A stretch of DNA of 64,000 bases from Burkholderia cepacia (GCF_001039005.1 NZ_LDWR01000025.1:1-64000); one strand, 5' to 3'. Shown: positions 50,367 through 59,324, counted from the first letter of the stretch. Made by a program: numbers and translations. The notes: generated by a model from the letters alone, not told the origin.

Positions 50367-52502
50367 TCAAGCGTCGAGCGGTTCGGCGCGCAGCAGCGCC
50401 GCATGCTCGAAGCGCAATGTGATCGCGGCCTGCCCGGGTGCGACGTGGCCGACCGTGCGATTGCCGTTCGCGTAGTCGACGATCCGGTACAAGCGGTCGG
50501 GCTGCAGGCCGCGCAGCGCGATGGAGCCGCTCCAGCGGTCGGCGTAGAACGCGTAATGCAGCACGCCGTCCTTTTCCACGACGTGCGCCTCCGGCTTGTC
50601 GAACGCGATGTCGTAGAGCTCGCCGCGATAGCGGCCCTCGGCGAGCCGGTGCGCGTTGTACACGCCGACCCAGTGCCGCCACGCCTGCTCGTGCTCGGGT
50701 GTCAGCAGGAACGAGTTCTTCGGCTTCGGATCGACGGGCCACGTGAACTTCGTCGAGATGACGGCGCCGACGCCGACCGCCGACGCGAAATCGCGCCCGC
50801 CGTCGCTCAGTTCGACGTGGTCGCCCGCATACGCGGACGACGCGCCCATCAGCGCCTTCAGCGTCTTGCCCTTGTGGCGAACCTGCCAGCTCGACAGCGG
50901 ATCGGACGCGGGCGCCTGGTCGATATAGCGCATGTTGTGGAACGCGTACGCGGTGCCGCACGGACACACTTCGACGACGGCGTCCGGCTTGAGCGCATGC
51001 GCGGCGTCATGGAACACGCGGTAGAAATCCGCGAGATGCTCGACCGACTCCTCCGGCCGCGCGTGCTGGTGCGCGGGGTTATAGCAAGGCGCGACGCCGT
51101 TCAGGTGCTGGCCGTCGATCTTCATCCCGTCGAAACCCCACTCACCGATCACCTTCTTCACGAGCGTGGCGATGTGCGCCTGGGTCTTCTCGTAGGCCGG
51201 GCACAGATAGAAGCTGTTCCACCACGTGATCGCCTGCGGCGCGCCGTCCGCGTCGAGCAGCAGCATGTCGGTGTTGTCGTGCAGTTCGTCGCTGCCCGGT
51301 GCGACCGCGAGCGGCGCGATCCACAACCGCGCCTTCTGCCCGCGCGCATGGATGTCGTCGACGAGCGCCTTCATGTCCGCATCGCCGGCCGGGAATTTCG
51401 CGCGGTCGGGCACCCAGTCGCCGGTCCGCCGTTGCCAGCCGTCGTCGAGCACGACCCACTTGAAACCGAGCGCCTGCACCTTCGGCAACGTGGCGCGCAC
51501 GTAGTCGAGGCTGAACTGGCGCTCGTAGCCCCACGCGCACCAGATCGGCTCGTACGCGCTTGCCGGCGGCGGCGGCGCATGGAACCCCTGCGCGCCCATC
51601 ATCTGGCGGTAGGTATCGAGCGCGACGAAATAGTCGCCGTCGTGCAGCATCACGAACGCGGTCGGCGTGTCGAGCGTCGCGCCCGGCGCGAGCGTCACCG
51701 TCTTCTCGCCGCGCAGGCCGAGCGCGACTTCGTTGCGCACCGCCTTCACCGGCAGCGACACGAGGCGCGGCACGGTGTCGAGATGGCCGAGCGCGATGCC
51801 CTGGTCGCGCCGCCACACGTCGACGACGGGCGTGCCGCCGCCGTAGTCCGACGCGTTCATGCCCATGAAATTGCGCTGGTCGAAGCCGGCCTTCACCGGC
51901 TGCACCCAGTCGCGCCGGTCCGCATGGCTCGCGCCCGAATAGGTCCAGTAGCCGCCCGCGCCGGCGGCGGCCGGCAGCAACCGGTGCGCGCCGACGTTCC
52001 ATGCGCGGATGTCGGCCGCCTGCGCGCCGACATTGCGAAACTGCGTGTCGATCAGCGCGACACCCGGCCGCGCGTCGAGCAACGTGATGCGCAGCGTCTT
52101 CTCGAAGCCCTCCGCCGAGCGCCCGACCAGCCGCAGTTGCCGCCCCGAGCCGAACGCGGTCGCGACTTCCGCATGCGCGGCGTCGACGATCGCGAAGCGG
52201 TCGATCGTGCGCACCGGCCGCGTGTCGGGCGCGGGGCCGTCCGGCGTCGGCGCCGGGGCCGGGCCGATCAGCTGTTCGAGCGTCTCGCTCGTATCGAAAC
52301 GGGTCAGCGCGCGCGTGCCGCCGCCTCGGCGGACGGCCAGCCGGCAGCGCATCGCCGAATCGAACTCGATCACGAGCCGGTCATCGCGCAGCGCGACGCG
52401 CCGCGGTTCGCCGCCGTGGGCATCGCGCACGCCGACACCGACCAGGATCGGGCTCGCCGCGCCGGCGGCCAGCCACTGCACGAACGCGCGCCGCGTGGTC
52501 AT
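50367..52502 (-). CDS. GH36-type alpha-galactosidase/alpha-N-acetylgalactosaminidase
   Basis: A 711-residue glycoside hydrolase. A Tat-like signal MTTRRAFVQWLAAGAASPILVG directs export. The N-terminal beta-sandwich (to about 320) precedes the TIM barrel: CAWGYERQFSLDYVRATLPKVQALGFKWVVLDDGWQRRTGDWVPDRAKFPAGDADMKALVDDIHARGQKARLWIAPL. The nucleophile is the Asp of GFDGMKIDGQHLNG. A C-terminal beta domain follows. Retaining alpha-galactosidases and alpha-N-acetylgalactosaminidases share this fold, so the galactosamine context favours an alpha-GalNAc/GalN bond. It is divergent from the EamA-aga operon across the AgaR-type site. Confidence 0.85.
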   Translation of the reverse strand: MTTRRAFVQWLAAGAASPILVGVGVRDAHGGEPRRVALRDDRLVIEFDSAMRCRLAVRRGGGTRALTRFDTSETLEQLIGPAPAPTPDGPAPDTRPVRTIDRFAIVDAAHAEVATAFGSGRQLRLVGRSAEGFEKTLRITLLDARPGVALIDTQFRNVGAQAADIRAWNVGAHRLLPAAAGAGGYWTYSGASHADRRDWVQPVKAGFDQRNFMGMNASDYGGGTPVVDVWRRDQGIALGHLDTVPRLVSLPVKAVRNEVALGLRGEKTVTLAPGATLDTPTAFVMLHDGDYFVALDTYRQMMGAQGFHAPPPPASAYEPIWCAWGYERQFSLDYVRATLPKVQALGFKWVVLDDGWQRRTGDWVPDRAKFPAGDADMKALVDDIHARGQKARLWIAPLAVAPGSDELHDNTDMLLLDADGAPQAITWWNSFYLCPAYEKTQAHIATLVKKVIGEWGFDGMKIDGQHLNGVAPCYNPAHQHARPEESVEHLADFYRVFHDAAHALKPDAVVEVCPCGTAYAFHNMRYIDQAPASDPLSSWQVRHKGKTLKALMGASSAYAGDHVELSDGGRDFASAVGVGAVISTKFTWPVDPKPKNSFLLTPEHEQAWRHWVGVYNAHRLAEGRYRGELYDIAFDKPEAHVVEKDGVLHYAFYADRWSGSIALRGLQPDRLYRIVDYANGNRTVGHVAPGQAAITLRFEHAALLRAEPLDA

Positions 52503-52889
52503 GGGCGCACCTCGCGGCAAAGCGGCGCGCCGGCGCCGCCGACGGCCGGCGCGCGCCGGGTTGGCCGGCCGGCAAACCCGGCGGGCCGAAGAAATCGAAA
52601 GGAAAAGCAAGCGTTCATACGAGGTTCCTCGTGAAGAAGGGCTGTGCGCCGACACATCCGCATCGTGCAGATCGGCAATCTAGTTCATCTTTCGTTTTCT
52701 TTCGTTTGTGGTTTACACTAATAACGAAAGATATCGAAAGAACATAGATTGGCGGCTCCCGGCAGGTGATTCTGATGTTTCTTTGTGAAACACCGTCGGG
52801 AGTGGCCCATCGATTGCTTCCGAGTATGCTCGCTCAGCGAAAAACGAAAGCATTCGACGGTTCTGAATCATCTTCGAAAGACGCGACCG
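52503..52889. other. Divergent regulatory region of the galactosamine locus
   Basis: A 387-base gap between the GH36 gene (minus) and the EamA permease gene (plus). It is AT-rich in the middle and carries the four-box array at 52689-52740. More CGAAA-type boxes lie nearer the permease (CGAAAAACGAAAGC at 52840-52853 and TTCGAAAGACG at 52873-52883). No gene seen. Confidence 0.65.
52689..52740. promoter_or_regulatory. AgaR/DeoR-type operator array
   Basis: CTTTCG at 52689 and 52699, and the inverted CGAAAG at 52725 and 52735. Each pair is ten bases apart and the two pairs are mirror images about 52714.5. This direct-plus-inverted pattern of CTTTCG boxes is that of AgaR (DeoR-family) sites. The DeoR gene at 57276 encodes the likely binder. 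The array should control both the GH36/GH114 arm and the permease-aga arm. Confidence 0.75.
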
Positions 52890-53792
52890 ATGCAAAACAA
52901 CTGGCTTGTCCACGCGCTCGTCACGACCCTGCTGTGGGGCGTGTGGGGCGCATTCACCGGTTTGCCCGCCGAACAGGGCTTCCCCGATACGCTGATCTAC
53001 GTGGTGTGGGCGTTCACGATGATTCCTCCCGCGCTGGTCGCGCTGGGGCGCGCCGGCTGGCGCGTGCGGCACGACAGCCGCTCGCTGGCGCTCGGGCTGG
53101 CCATCGGGCTGCTCGGCGCGGGCGGACAGATGCTGCTGTTTCGCGCGGTCGAATCGGGGCCGCCGTATCTCGTGTTCCCGATCGTGTCGCTGTCGCCGGC
53201 GCTGACGATCGCGCTGTCGTTCCTGCTGCTGCGCGAACGCACGGGCAAGCTCGGCCTGGCCGGGATCGTGCTCGCGCTCTGCTCGCTGCCGCTGTTCGAT
53301 TTCCAGTCGGGCCAGGGGCCCGCCAGATTCGGGTTGTGGTTCGCGCTCGCGCTGCTGGTGCTCGTCGCATGGGGGCTGCAGGCGTACTTCATCAAGATCG
53401 CGAACGCGTCGATGGATGCGGAATCGATCTTCTTCTACATGGCGCTGACCGGCCTGCTGTGCGTGCCGTTCGCGCTGTGGATGACCGACTTCGGCCGGAC
53501 GATCAACTACGGGATCAGCGGCCCGGGCCTCGCCGCCGTCATCCAGGTGCTGAACGCGATCGGCGCGCTGACGCTCGTCTACGCGTTCCGCTTCGGCAAG
53601 GCGATCGTCGTGTCGCCGCTCGTCAATGCGGGCGCGCCGTTGCTGACGTCAGTGATCTCGATGGCCGTCACCGGCACGGCGCCGACCGGCAGCAAGCTGA
53701 CGGGCATTGCGCTGGCGCTGCTGGCCGCGCTGCTGCTCGCGCTGCAGCCGGAAAACGCGACGGCCGCCAACGCAGCGGGGGAATCGGCGTGA
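52890..53792 (+). CDS. EamA/DMT-family permease
   Basis: A 300-residue inner-membrane protein with about ten hydrophobic helices in two EamA repeats. Helices include MQNNWLVHALVTTLLWGVWGAFTG, AIGLLGAGGQMLLFRAVESGPPYLVFPIVSLSPALTIALSFLLLRER and the mirrored second half. The stop overlaps the GTG start of the next gene by 4 bases, indicating coupling. As the only transporter of the locus it is the probable importer of galactosamine or N-acetylgalactosamine, an uncommon role for this family. Confidence 0.88.
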   Translation: MQNNWLVHALVTTLLWGVWGAFTGLPAEQGFPDTLIYVVWAFTMIPPALVALGRAGWRVRHDSRSLALGLAIGLLGAGGQMLLFRAVESGPPYLVFPIVSLSPALTIALSFLLLRERTGKLGLAGIVLALCSLPLFDFQSGQGPARFGLWFALALLVLVAWGLQAYFIKIANASMDAESIFFYMALTGLLCVPFALWMTDFGRTINYGISGPGLAAVIQVLNAIGALTLVYAFRFGKAIVVSPLVNAGAPLLTSVISMAVTGTAPTGSKLTGIALALLAALLLALQPENATAANAAGESA

Positions 53793-55084
53793 ACTACCTG
53801 CTCGATCTCGTTCGCCGTCACAAACAGTCGCCCCGGCACGCATCGCGCGGCGGGCCCGCGATCGGCATCCCGTCCGTGTGCTCCGCGCATCCGGTCGCGA
53901 TCGCCGCCGCGCTGCGCGAATGCGCGGCGCTCGATCGCCCCGCGCTGATCGAAGCGACCTGCAACCAGGTCAACCAGGACGGCGGTTATACGGGGATGAC
54001 GCCGCACGACTTCCGCCGCTACGTGTTCGACATCGCCAGGCGCGAACGCGTGAGCCCCGACGCGATCCTGCTCGGCGGCGATCACCTGGGCCCGAACGCG
54101 TGGCGCCGGTTGCCGGCCGCGCACGCGATGGACAAGGCCGAGACGATGGTCGCGCAGTACGTCGCGGCCGGTTTCCGCAAGCTTCATCTCGACTGCTCGA
54201 TGTCGTGCGCGGACGATCCGTCGCCGTTGCCCGAAGCCGAGATCGCGGCGCGCGCCGTGCGCCTGTGCCGCGCCGCCGAACACGCGTGGGCAGCCGGCTC
54301 GCCGCGCGGCGAGCCGCCGGTCTACGTGATCGGTACGGAGGTGCCGGTGCCCGGTGGCGCGCACGAGACGCTCGACGCGCTGGCCGTCACCACGCCGGAC
54401 GCGGCCGGCGCGACGCTGGCGCTGCACCGCGACGCATTTGCGCGCGCGGGCCTCGACGATGCGTGGTCGCGCGTGATCGCGATGGTCGTGCAGCCCGGCG
54501 TCGAGTTCGATCATCACCAGGTCATCGACTACGACGCCGGCAAGGCCCGCGCGCTGAGCGCATTCATCGAACGCGAACCCGCGCTCGTATTCGAAGCGCA
54601 TTCGACCGATTACCAGACGCCCGACAATCTCACGCAACTCGCACGCGATCACTTCGCGATCCTGAAGGTTGGACCGGGCGTGACCTTCGCGATGCGCGAA
54701 ACGCTGTGGGCGCTCGCCGCGATCGAGCGCGAATGGCTCGGCCGCGACGACGGCTTCATCGCGACCGTGCTCGGCGTGATGCGCGACGAACCCGCGCACT
54801 GGCGCGACTACTACGCGGCCGGTGCACAGCTCGATCTCGACCTCACATACAGCCTGAGCGACCGGATCCGCTACTACTGGACCCATCCGGCCGTGCAGCG
54901 CGCGTGTGCCGACCTGCTCGCGCGTCTCGACGCGTCGCCGCCGCCGCTCACGCTGATCAGCCAGCATCTGCCGCGCCAGTACGAGGCCGTCCGCGAAGGG
55001 CGGCTCGACCTGCGTGCCGGCGCCCTGTTGCAAGACGGCACGGCCGCCGCCGTCCGTCCGTATCTTCACGCGTGTGCCGCGTGA
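53789..55084 (+). CDS. GatZ/KbaZ-family protein, probable D-tagatose-6-phosphate 4-epimerase
   Basis: A 431-residue GatZ/KbaZ-like protein. The GTG start overlaps the permease stop, and GGGGGA lies eight bases upstream. GIPSVCSAHPVAIAAALREC, LIEATCNQVNQDGGYTGMTP, LLGGDHLGPNAW, GFRKLHLDCSMSCADD, VIGTEVPVPGGAHE and FEAHSTDYQTP are family landmarks. GatZ/KbaZ were described as accessory subunits of class II tagatose-bisphosphate aldolase. A stand-alone Agrobacterium homologue is a D-tagatose-6-phosphate 4-epimerase. No aldolase or tagatose-6-phosphate kinase gene lies here, so the epimerase role is favoured: tagatose-6-P to fructose-6-P. Confidence 0.82.
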   Translation: MNYLLDLVRRHKQSPRHASRGGPAIGIPSVCSAHPVAIAAALRECAALDRPALIEATCNQVNQDGGYTGMTPHDFRRYVFDIARRERVSPDAILLGGDHLGPNAWRRLPAAHAMDKAETMVAQYVAAGFRKLHLDCSMSCADDPSPLPEAEIAARAVRLCRAAEHAWAAGSPRGEPPVYVIGTEVPVPGGAHETLDALAVTTPDAAGATLALHRDAFARAGLDDAWSRVIAMVVQPGVEFDHHQVIDYDAGKARALSAFIEREPALVFEAHSTDYQTPDNLTQLARDHFAILKVGPGVTFAMRETLWALAAIEREWLGRDDGFIATVLGVMRDEPAHWRDYYAAGAQLDLDLTYSLSDRIRYYWTHPAVQRACADLLARLDASPPPLTLISQHLPRQYEAVREGRLDLRAGALLQDGTAAAVRPYLHACAA

Positions 55085-55106
55085 CCGACTCTCCTCTGAA
55101 CTGCTC

Positions 55107-56276
55107 ATGGAATTTTTCGACCTCGATCCCGCTGACCTTGCCCGCCGCCACGCCGCCCACACCGCGCGCGAAATCGCCCAGCAGCCCGACGTATGGCCCG
55201 ACGTTCACGCGGTCGTCGACGCACAACGCGCGGCGCTCGACGCATTTCTCGTGCCGCTTCTCGCCGATCCCGGCCTGCGCATCGTCCTGACGGGCGCCGG
55301 CAGCTCGGCCTTCATCGGACAGTGCCTCGTCCCCGCGCTGCGGCACCGCTTCGGCGGCCGCGTCGAAGCGGTGGCCACCACCGACATCGTCGCGTGCCCC
55401 GGCGAAACGCTGCAGCCCGGCGTGCCGACGCTGCTCGTCTCGTTCGCGCGCTCGGGCAACAGCCCCGAAAGCGTCGCGGCCGTCGAGCTGGCGGACCGCT
55501 TCGTCGACGGCTGCCACCATCTCGTGTTCACGTGCGCGGCCGACGGCATGCTGAACCGGCACCTCGGCACGCATCCGCGCGCGCACGTCGTGCTGCTACC
55601 GGAGGCCACGCACGACCAGGCGTTCGCGATGACGTCCAGTTTCAGCGGCATGCTGCTCGGCGCGGCCTGGGCCTTCGACGTGACCGGCATGCCGGTCGAA
55701 CCGCTGGCCAACGCCGCGTGCACGCTGCTGCGCGAGCAGGCATCGCGGATCGCCGCGCACGTGCGGCAGTTGCCCGAGCGCGTCGTCTATCTCGGCAGCG
55801 GCACACTGCTCGGGCTCGCGCGCGAAGCCGCGCTGAAGCTGCTGGAGCTGACCGACGGGCTGATCGTCGCGATGGCCGAATCGCCGCTCGGCTTCCGACA
55901 CGGCCCGAAGACGTTCCTGGACGAGCGCACGCTCGTCGTCGTGCTGCTGTCCGGCGATCCGCATACGCGCCGCTACGATCTCGACCTGCTGCGCGAACTG
56001 CGGCGCGAAAACCGTGCGGCCGGCATACTGTCGGTCGGCGTCGCGCCGGCCGACGGCACCGCAACACTGCCGTCCGACGACGACCTGACCGTGCCGCTAC
56101 CGCCTGGCCTGCCCGATCTCGCGCTCGCGCCCGTTGCGCTGATTCTCGCGCAGTGCTTCGCGCTGCTCGCATCGCTGCGGCTCGGGCTCACACCCGACAA
56201 TCCGAGCGCATCCGGCACCGTCAACCGCGTCGTGGCGGGCGTCACCATTCATCCGTATGCGGGGCAGCCCACATGA
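55107..56276 (+). CDS. agaS: AgaS-like galactosamine-6-phosphate deaminase/isomerase (SIS domain)
   Basis: A 389-residue sugar isomerase with two SIS domains. First: RIVLTGAGSSAFIGQCLVPALRHRFGGRVEAVATTDIVACPGETLQPGVPTLLVSFARSGNSPESVAAVELAD. Second: VVYLGSGTLLGLAREAALKLLELTDGLIVAMAESPLGFRHGPKTFLDERTLVVVLLSGDP. AgaS converts galactosamine-6-phosphate to tagatose-6-phosphate with loss of ammonia. The gene overlaps the kinase gene downstream by ATGA. Confidence 0.9.
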   Translation: MEFFDLDPADLARRHAAHTAREIAQQPDVWPDVHAVVDAQRAALDAFLVPLLADPGLRIVLTGAGSSAFIGQCLVPALRHRFGGRVEAVATTDIVACPGETLQPGVPTLLVSFARSGNSPESVAAVELADRFVDGCHHLVFTCAADGMLNRHLGTHPRAHVVLLPEATHDQAFAMTSSFSGMLLGAAWAFDVTGMPVEPLANAACTLLREQASRIAAHVRQLPERVVYLGSGTLLGLAREAALKLLELTDGLIVAMAESPLGFRHGPKTFLDERTLVVVLLSGDPHTRRYDLDLLRELRRENRAAGILSVGVAPADGTATLPSDDDLTVPLPPGLPDLALAPVALILAQCFALLASLRLGLTPDNPSASGTVNRVVAGVTIHPYAGQPT

Positions 56277-57247
56277 CTCCACTCTTTCTCGGCATCGACG
56301 GCGGCGGCACGAAAACCGCCTTCATGGTGATCGACCAGCAAGGCCGTATCCTCGCGCGCCATGAAACGACCACCAGCTACTACCTCGAAATCGGCATGGA
56401 TGCGCTGCGCACGCTGCTCACCGACGGCGTGCACGCGGTGCTGGCCGCGGCGGACGTCGCGCGCGACGAGATCGCGTACGCGTTCGCCGGCTTGCCCGCC
56501 TACGGCGAGGACAGCCGCCTGCTGCCCGAACTCGACGGCCTGCTCGCCCCGTTGTTCGACCACGGCCGCTACCGGATCGGCAACGACATGGTGTGCAGCT
56601 GGGCCGGCACGCTGGCCGGCGGCGACGGCATCAGCATCGTCGCCGGCACCGGGTCGATCGCGTACGGGCAGCTCGAAGGCCGCACCGCGCGCTGCGGCGG
56701 CTGGGGCGAGATCTTCGGCGACGAGGGTTCGGCGTATTGGCTCGCACGCGAAGGACTCGCCGCGTTCTCGCGGATGGCCGACGGCCGCGTCGCTCGCGGG
56801 CCGCTGTTCGACATCGTGCGTGCGCACTTCTCGCTCGAACACGACCTCGACCTGTGCGCGGCGGTGAATTCGGGCGCCGTGCGCAGCCGCTTCGCACAGT
56901 TGTCGCGGCTCGTGATCGATGCGGCGCGCGCGGGCGACGCGCACGCGCATGCGCTGATCGAACGCGCGGCCGACGAACTCGCGCGGCTCGCGGCCGGCGT
57001 CGCGCGCGCGCTCGACTGGCCGCCCGGCCAGCCGCTGCCCGTGTCGTATTCGGGCGGCGTGTTCAACGCGGGGGCACTCGTGCTCGATCCGCTGCGCGAT
57101 GCGCTCACCCGCGTCGTGCCGCATGCCGTGCTCACCGCGCCGCGGCTCGGCCCGCATGTCGGCGCGGCCGTGCATGCGGCCCGGCTGGCGGGCCGGCCGC
57201 TCGGCCCGTCGGCATTGCGTGCGCTCCAGCCCGGGCAGGGGTTTTGA
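56273..57247 (+). CDS. BadF/BadG-type amino-sugar kinase (AgaK/NagK-like)
   Basis: A 324-residue ASKHA-fold kinase. The phosphate-1 loop LFLGIDGGGTKTAFMV opens the protein; FAGLPAYGED, DMVCSWAGTLAGGDGISIVAGTGSIAYG, CGGWGEIFGDEGSAYWLAREGL and SGGVFNAG follow. N-acetylglucosamine and N-acetylgalactosamine kinases of this family phosphorylate the 6-hydroxyl. Here it probably makes galactosamine-6-phosphate or GalNAc-6-phosphate for AgaS. Confidence 0.88.
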   Translation: MTPLFLGIDGGGTKTAFMVIDQQGRILARHETTTSYYLEIGMDALRTLLTDGVHAVLAAADVARDEIAYAFAGLPAYGEDSRLLPELDGLLAPLFDHGRYRIGNDMVCSWAGTLAGGDGISIVAGTGSIAYGQLEGRTARCGGWGEIFGDEGSAYWLAREGLAAFSRMADGRVARGPLFDIVRAHFSLEHDLDLCAAVNSGAVRSRFAQLSRLVIDAARAGDAHAHALIERAADELARLAAGVARALDWPPGQPLPVSYSGGVFNAGALVLDPLRDALTRVVPHAVLTAPRLGPHVGAAVHAARLAGRPLGPSALRALQPGQGF

Positions 57248-57275
57248 TATCATTTCGGCTCCCTGTCTTGCCGAA

Positions 57276-58094
57276 ATGGACATGCCCGCTCACCGAGTGC
57301 CTCCATCGCCTGCCGTCGATCACGCGCCGCTGCTCGTCGAGGAACGTCGACGCCTGATCTGCGAACTGGTCCGCGAACGGGAGAAAGTCACCGTCGAGGA
57401 GCTGGCCGAGCGTTTCGGCATTTCGCTCGTCACGGTGCGCAGCGACCTGAATGCGCTCGCGGCGGCCGGCGCGGTGCTGCGCACGCACGGCGGCGCGCTC
57501 GTGCTGCGCGAGAGCGACGAAGTGCCGATCGCGGTCAAGCAGAAGCTCCGTCACGCGGAGAAGGTGCGGATCGCGACGGCCGCTGCCGCGCTGATCGGCG
57601 ACGGCGAAACGATCCTGCTCGACTCGGGCAGCACGACCGAGGAAATCGCAAAGCAGATCCTCGCGATGAAGCTGCAATCGCTGAACGTGATCACGAATGC
57701 ACTCAACGTGGCCGTGCTGCTCGCGGCCGCGCCGCACATCAACCTGATCATGCCGGGCGGTCAACTGCGGCCGAATTCCTATTCGCTGTCGGGTCCGCAG
57801 GCCGTCGTCGCGCTGCAGGGGCTGTACGCGGACCGGCTGTTCCTCGGCGTCGACAGCCTCGACCCCGAGATCGGCCTGATGACGCCACACCTGCTCGAAG
57901 CACAGCTCAACGCGCAGATGCTGAAGATCTCGCGCCAGGTGATTGCGGTAGCCGATTCGTCGAAACTGATGAAGCGCAACCTGTCGGTGATCGCGAGCGT
58001 CGAGCAGCTCGACATGCTGATCACCGATACGGGCGCCGATCCGGCCGTGGTCGACGACCTTCGGCAACGCGGTATCGACGTGCTGACGGTCTAG
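57276..58094 (+). CDS. agaR: DeoR-family repressor, AgaR-like
   Basis: A 272-residue DeoR regulator. The N-terminal HTH LVEERRRLICELVREREKVTVEELAERFGISLVTVRSDLNALAAAGAVLRTHGGALV and the C-terminal sugar-phosphate sensor DGETILLDSGSTTEEIAKQI, VITNALNVAVLLAAAPHINLIMPGGQLRPNSYSLSGPQAV and ADRLFLGVDSLD are typical. It is 28 bases after the kinase gene. It probably represses the locus through the CTTTCG array at 52689-52740. Confidence 0.9.
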   Translation: MDMPAHRVPPSPAVDHAPLLVEERRRLICELVREREKVTVEELAERFGISLVTVRSDLNALAAAGAVLRTHGGALVLRESDEVPIAVKQKLRHAEKVRIATAAAALIGDGETILLDSGSTTEEIAKQILAMKLQSLNVITNALNVAVLLAAAPHINLIMPGGQLRPNSYSLSGPQAVVALQGLYADRLFLGVDSLDPEIGLMTPHLLEAQLNAQMLKISRQVIAVADSSKLMKRNLSVIASVEQLDMLITDTGADPAVVDDLRQRGIDVLTV

Positions 58095-58126
58095 CCGTTC
58101 CATTCAACACCTCCCCGGAAACCACG

Positions 58127-58666
58127 ATGCCGCCCGTCTCTTCCCCGCCCGTTCTCGACACGCCGCGCCTCGTCCTCGAAGGCCATCCGCTCGGCGATTT
58201 CGACGCGCTCGCCGCGATGTGGGCCGAGCCGGATGTCGTTGCGCACATCTTCAACGGCGCGCCGTCCGCGCCGCGCGACTCGTGGATGCGCATGCTCGCG
58301 TATCGCGGGCTGTGGCCGCTGCTCGGTTACGGCTACTGGGCGATTCGCGAGAAAGCGTCGGGCCGTTATGTCGGCGATCTCGGCTTCGCGGATTTCCACC
58401 GGATCGTCGAACCGTCGATTCGCGGCGTGCCGGAAGCCGGCTGGGCGCTCGCGACGTGGGCGCACGGCAAGGGTTATGCAACCGAAGCGCTCGCGGCCGC
58501 GCTTGCGTGGCTCGATACGCAGCAGCGGTTCGAGCGCAGCGTGTGTTTGATCGCGCCGACGAATGCCGCGTCGATCCGCGTGGCGGAGAAAGCCGGGTAT
58601 GGTGAGCCGACGCGGATCCGCTTCAATGACGCCGATTCGTTGCTGTTTTCACGCAAGAGCCGGTAG
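58127..58666 (+). CDS. GNAT-family acetyltransferase (RimJ-like)
   Basis: A 179-residue acetyltransferase of the RimJ/RimL type. LDTPRLVLEGHPLGDFDALAAMWAEPDVV at the start, GDLGFADFHRIVEPSIRGVPEAGWALATWAHGKGYATEALAAALAWLDTQ in the acetyl-CoA motif A region, and IAPTNAASIRVAEKAGY (motif B) are diagnostic. Substrate unknown. It follows agaR by 32 bases but looks functionally separate. Confidence 0.9.
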   Translation: MPPVSSPPVLDTPRLVLEGHPLGDFDALAAMWAEPDVVAHIFNGAPSAPRDSWMRMLAYRGLWPLLGYGYWAIREKASGRYVGDLGFADFHRIVEPSIRGVPEAGWALATWAHGKGYATEALAAALAWLDTQQRFERSVCLIAPTNAASIRVAEKAGYGEPTRIRFNDADSLLFSRKSR

Positions 58667-58696
58667 GCGCGGGCGTCCCGGCCGCCAGGAATCGAG

Positions 58697-58918
58697 TCAC
58701 CTAGCCACCGGTTCGTAGAAGTGCTCGAAGTGGCCGTGGTCCATCGGCCAGCAGTTTCCGCACTCGTCGAGCAGAATCCAGTCGCCCGGCATCACCGAAC
58801 GCCAGCCTTCCGGCGTCGCGACCGCCCACATGCCCTGATGGCGCTCCACCCGGTCATGGTCGCCGTCGACGAACCACCGGGTTGCCTCGACATGACTGGT
58901 GCGTTTTCTGAATCTCAT
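58697..58918 (-). CDS. Small phage-like protein of unknown function
   Basis: A 73-residue protein with GGGGGTG just before the ATG. FRKRTSHVEATRWFVDGDHDRVERHQGMWAVATPEGWRSVMPGDWILLDECGNCWPMDHGHFEHFYEPV resembles small proteins common in phages (KxxxVEAxxW...GDWI). There are two Cys. It sits 22 bases after the gene above and is probably cotranscribed. Confidence 0.7.
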   Translation of the reverse strand: MRFRKRTSHVEATRWFVDGDHDRVERHQGMWAVATPEGWRSVMPGDWILLDECGNCWPMDHGHFEHFYEPVAR

Positions 58919-58940
58919 GTCACCCCCTAGGAAACGAATA

Positions 58941-59324
58941 TCAGCCTCGCGTGGCCGGCCGGGCAGCGAGTCGCGTACCCGCGCGGGAAGAAACACAGCG
59001 CGATGCCGCAGCGCCCGCGTCGAGCGACCTCTGGTGCGCCTTCAGCTCGTTCGTCGCTACCCCGGTCTCATGCAACGCCATCCGGCACTCGGCGACGAGC
59101 GCCAGCAACGTTTCGCGTGCGGCGGTGGAGATCCGGACATCGATCTCCTGCATTCTCCTGAGCGCCGCAAGAACCTCGTCCGGTTGATCGGGCGCAAGCG
59201 CAGCCACGAACCTCAAACGTGTCTCGGCGGCCCGGACAGCCTCGCTCCAGTCGGCCCGCTCAATCGCGACTTCGATCGCGTTCGTGAGCGCATCGAGATT
59301 TTGGACGACTTGCAGCGTTACCAT
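58941..59324 (-). CDS. Small helical protein, FliT-like
   Basis: A 127-residue protein with AGGAG seven bases before the ATG. It is almost all helix (LDALTNAIEVAIERADWSEAVRAAETRLRFVAALAP and EVLAALRRMQEIDVRISTAARETLLALVAECRMAL). The pattern resembles flagellar chaperone FliT-type proteins, but no flagellar genes are nearby. The final 25 residues are low-complexity and may be a frameshifted tail. Confidence 0.65.
   Translation of the reverse strand: MVTLQVVQNLDALTNAIEVAIERADWSEAVRAAETRLRFVAALAPDQPDEVLAALRRMQEIDVRISTAARETLLALVAECRMALHETGVATNELKAHQRSLDAGAAASRCVSSRAGTRLAARPATRG

Noticed and set aside
53789-55084. Non-catalytic aldolase subunit as the definite function
   Set aside because: No class II aldolase partner gene lies in the locus, so the subunit label would be misleading; an epimerase role is preferred but unproven.
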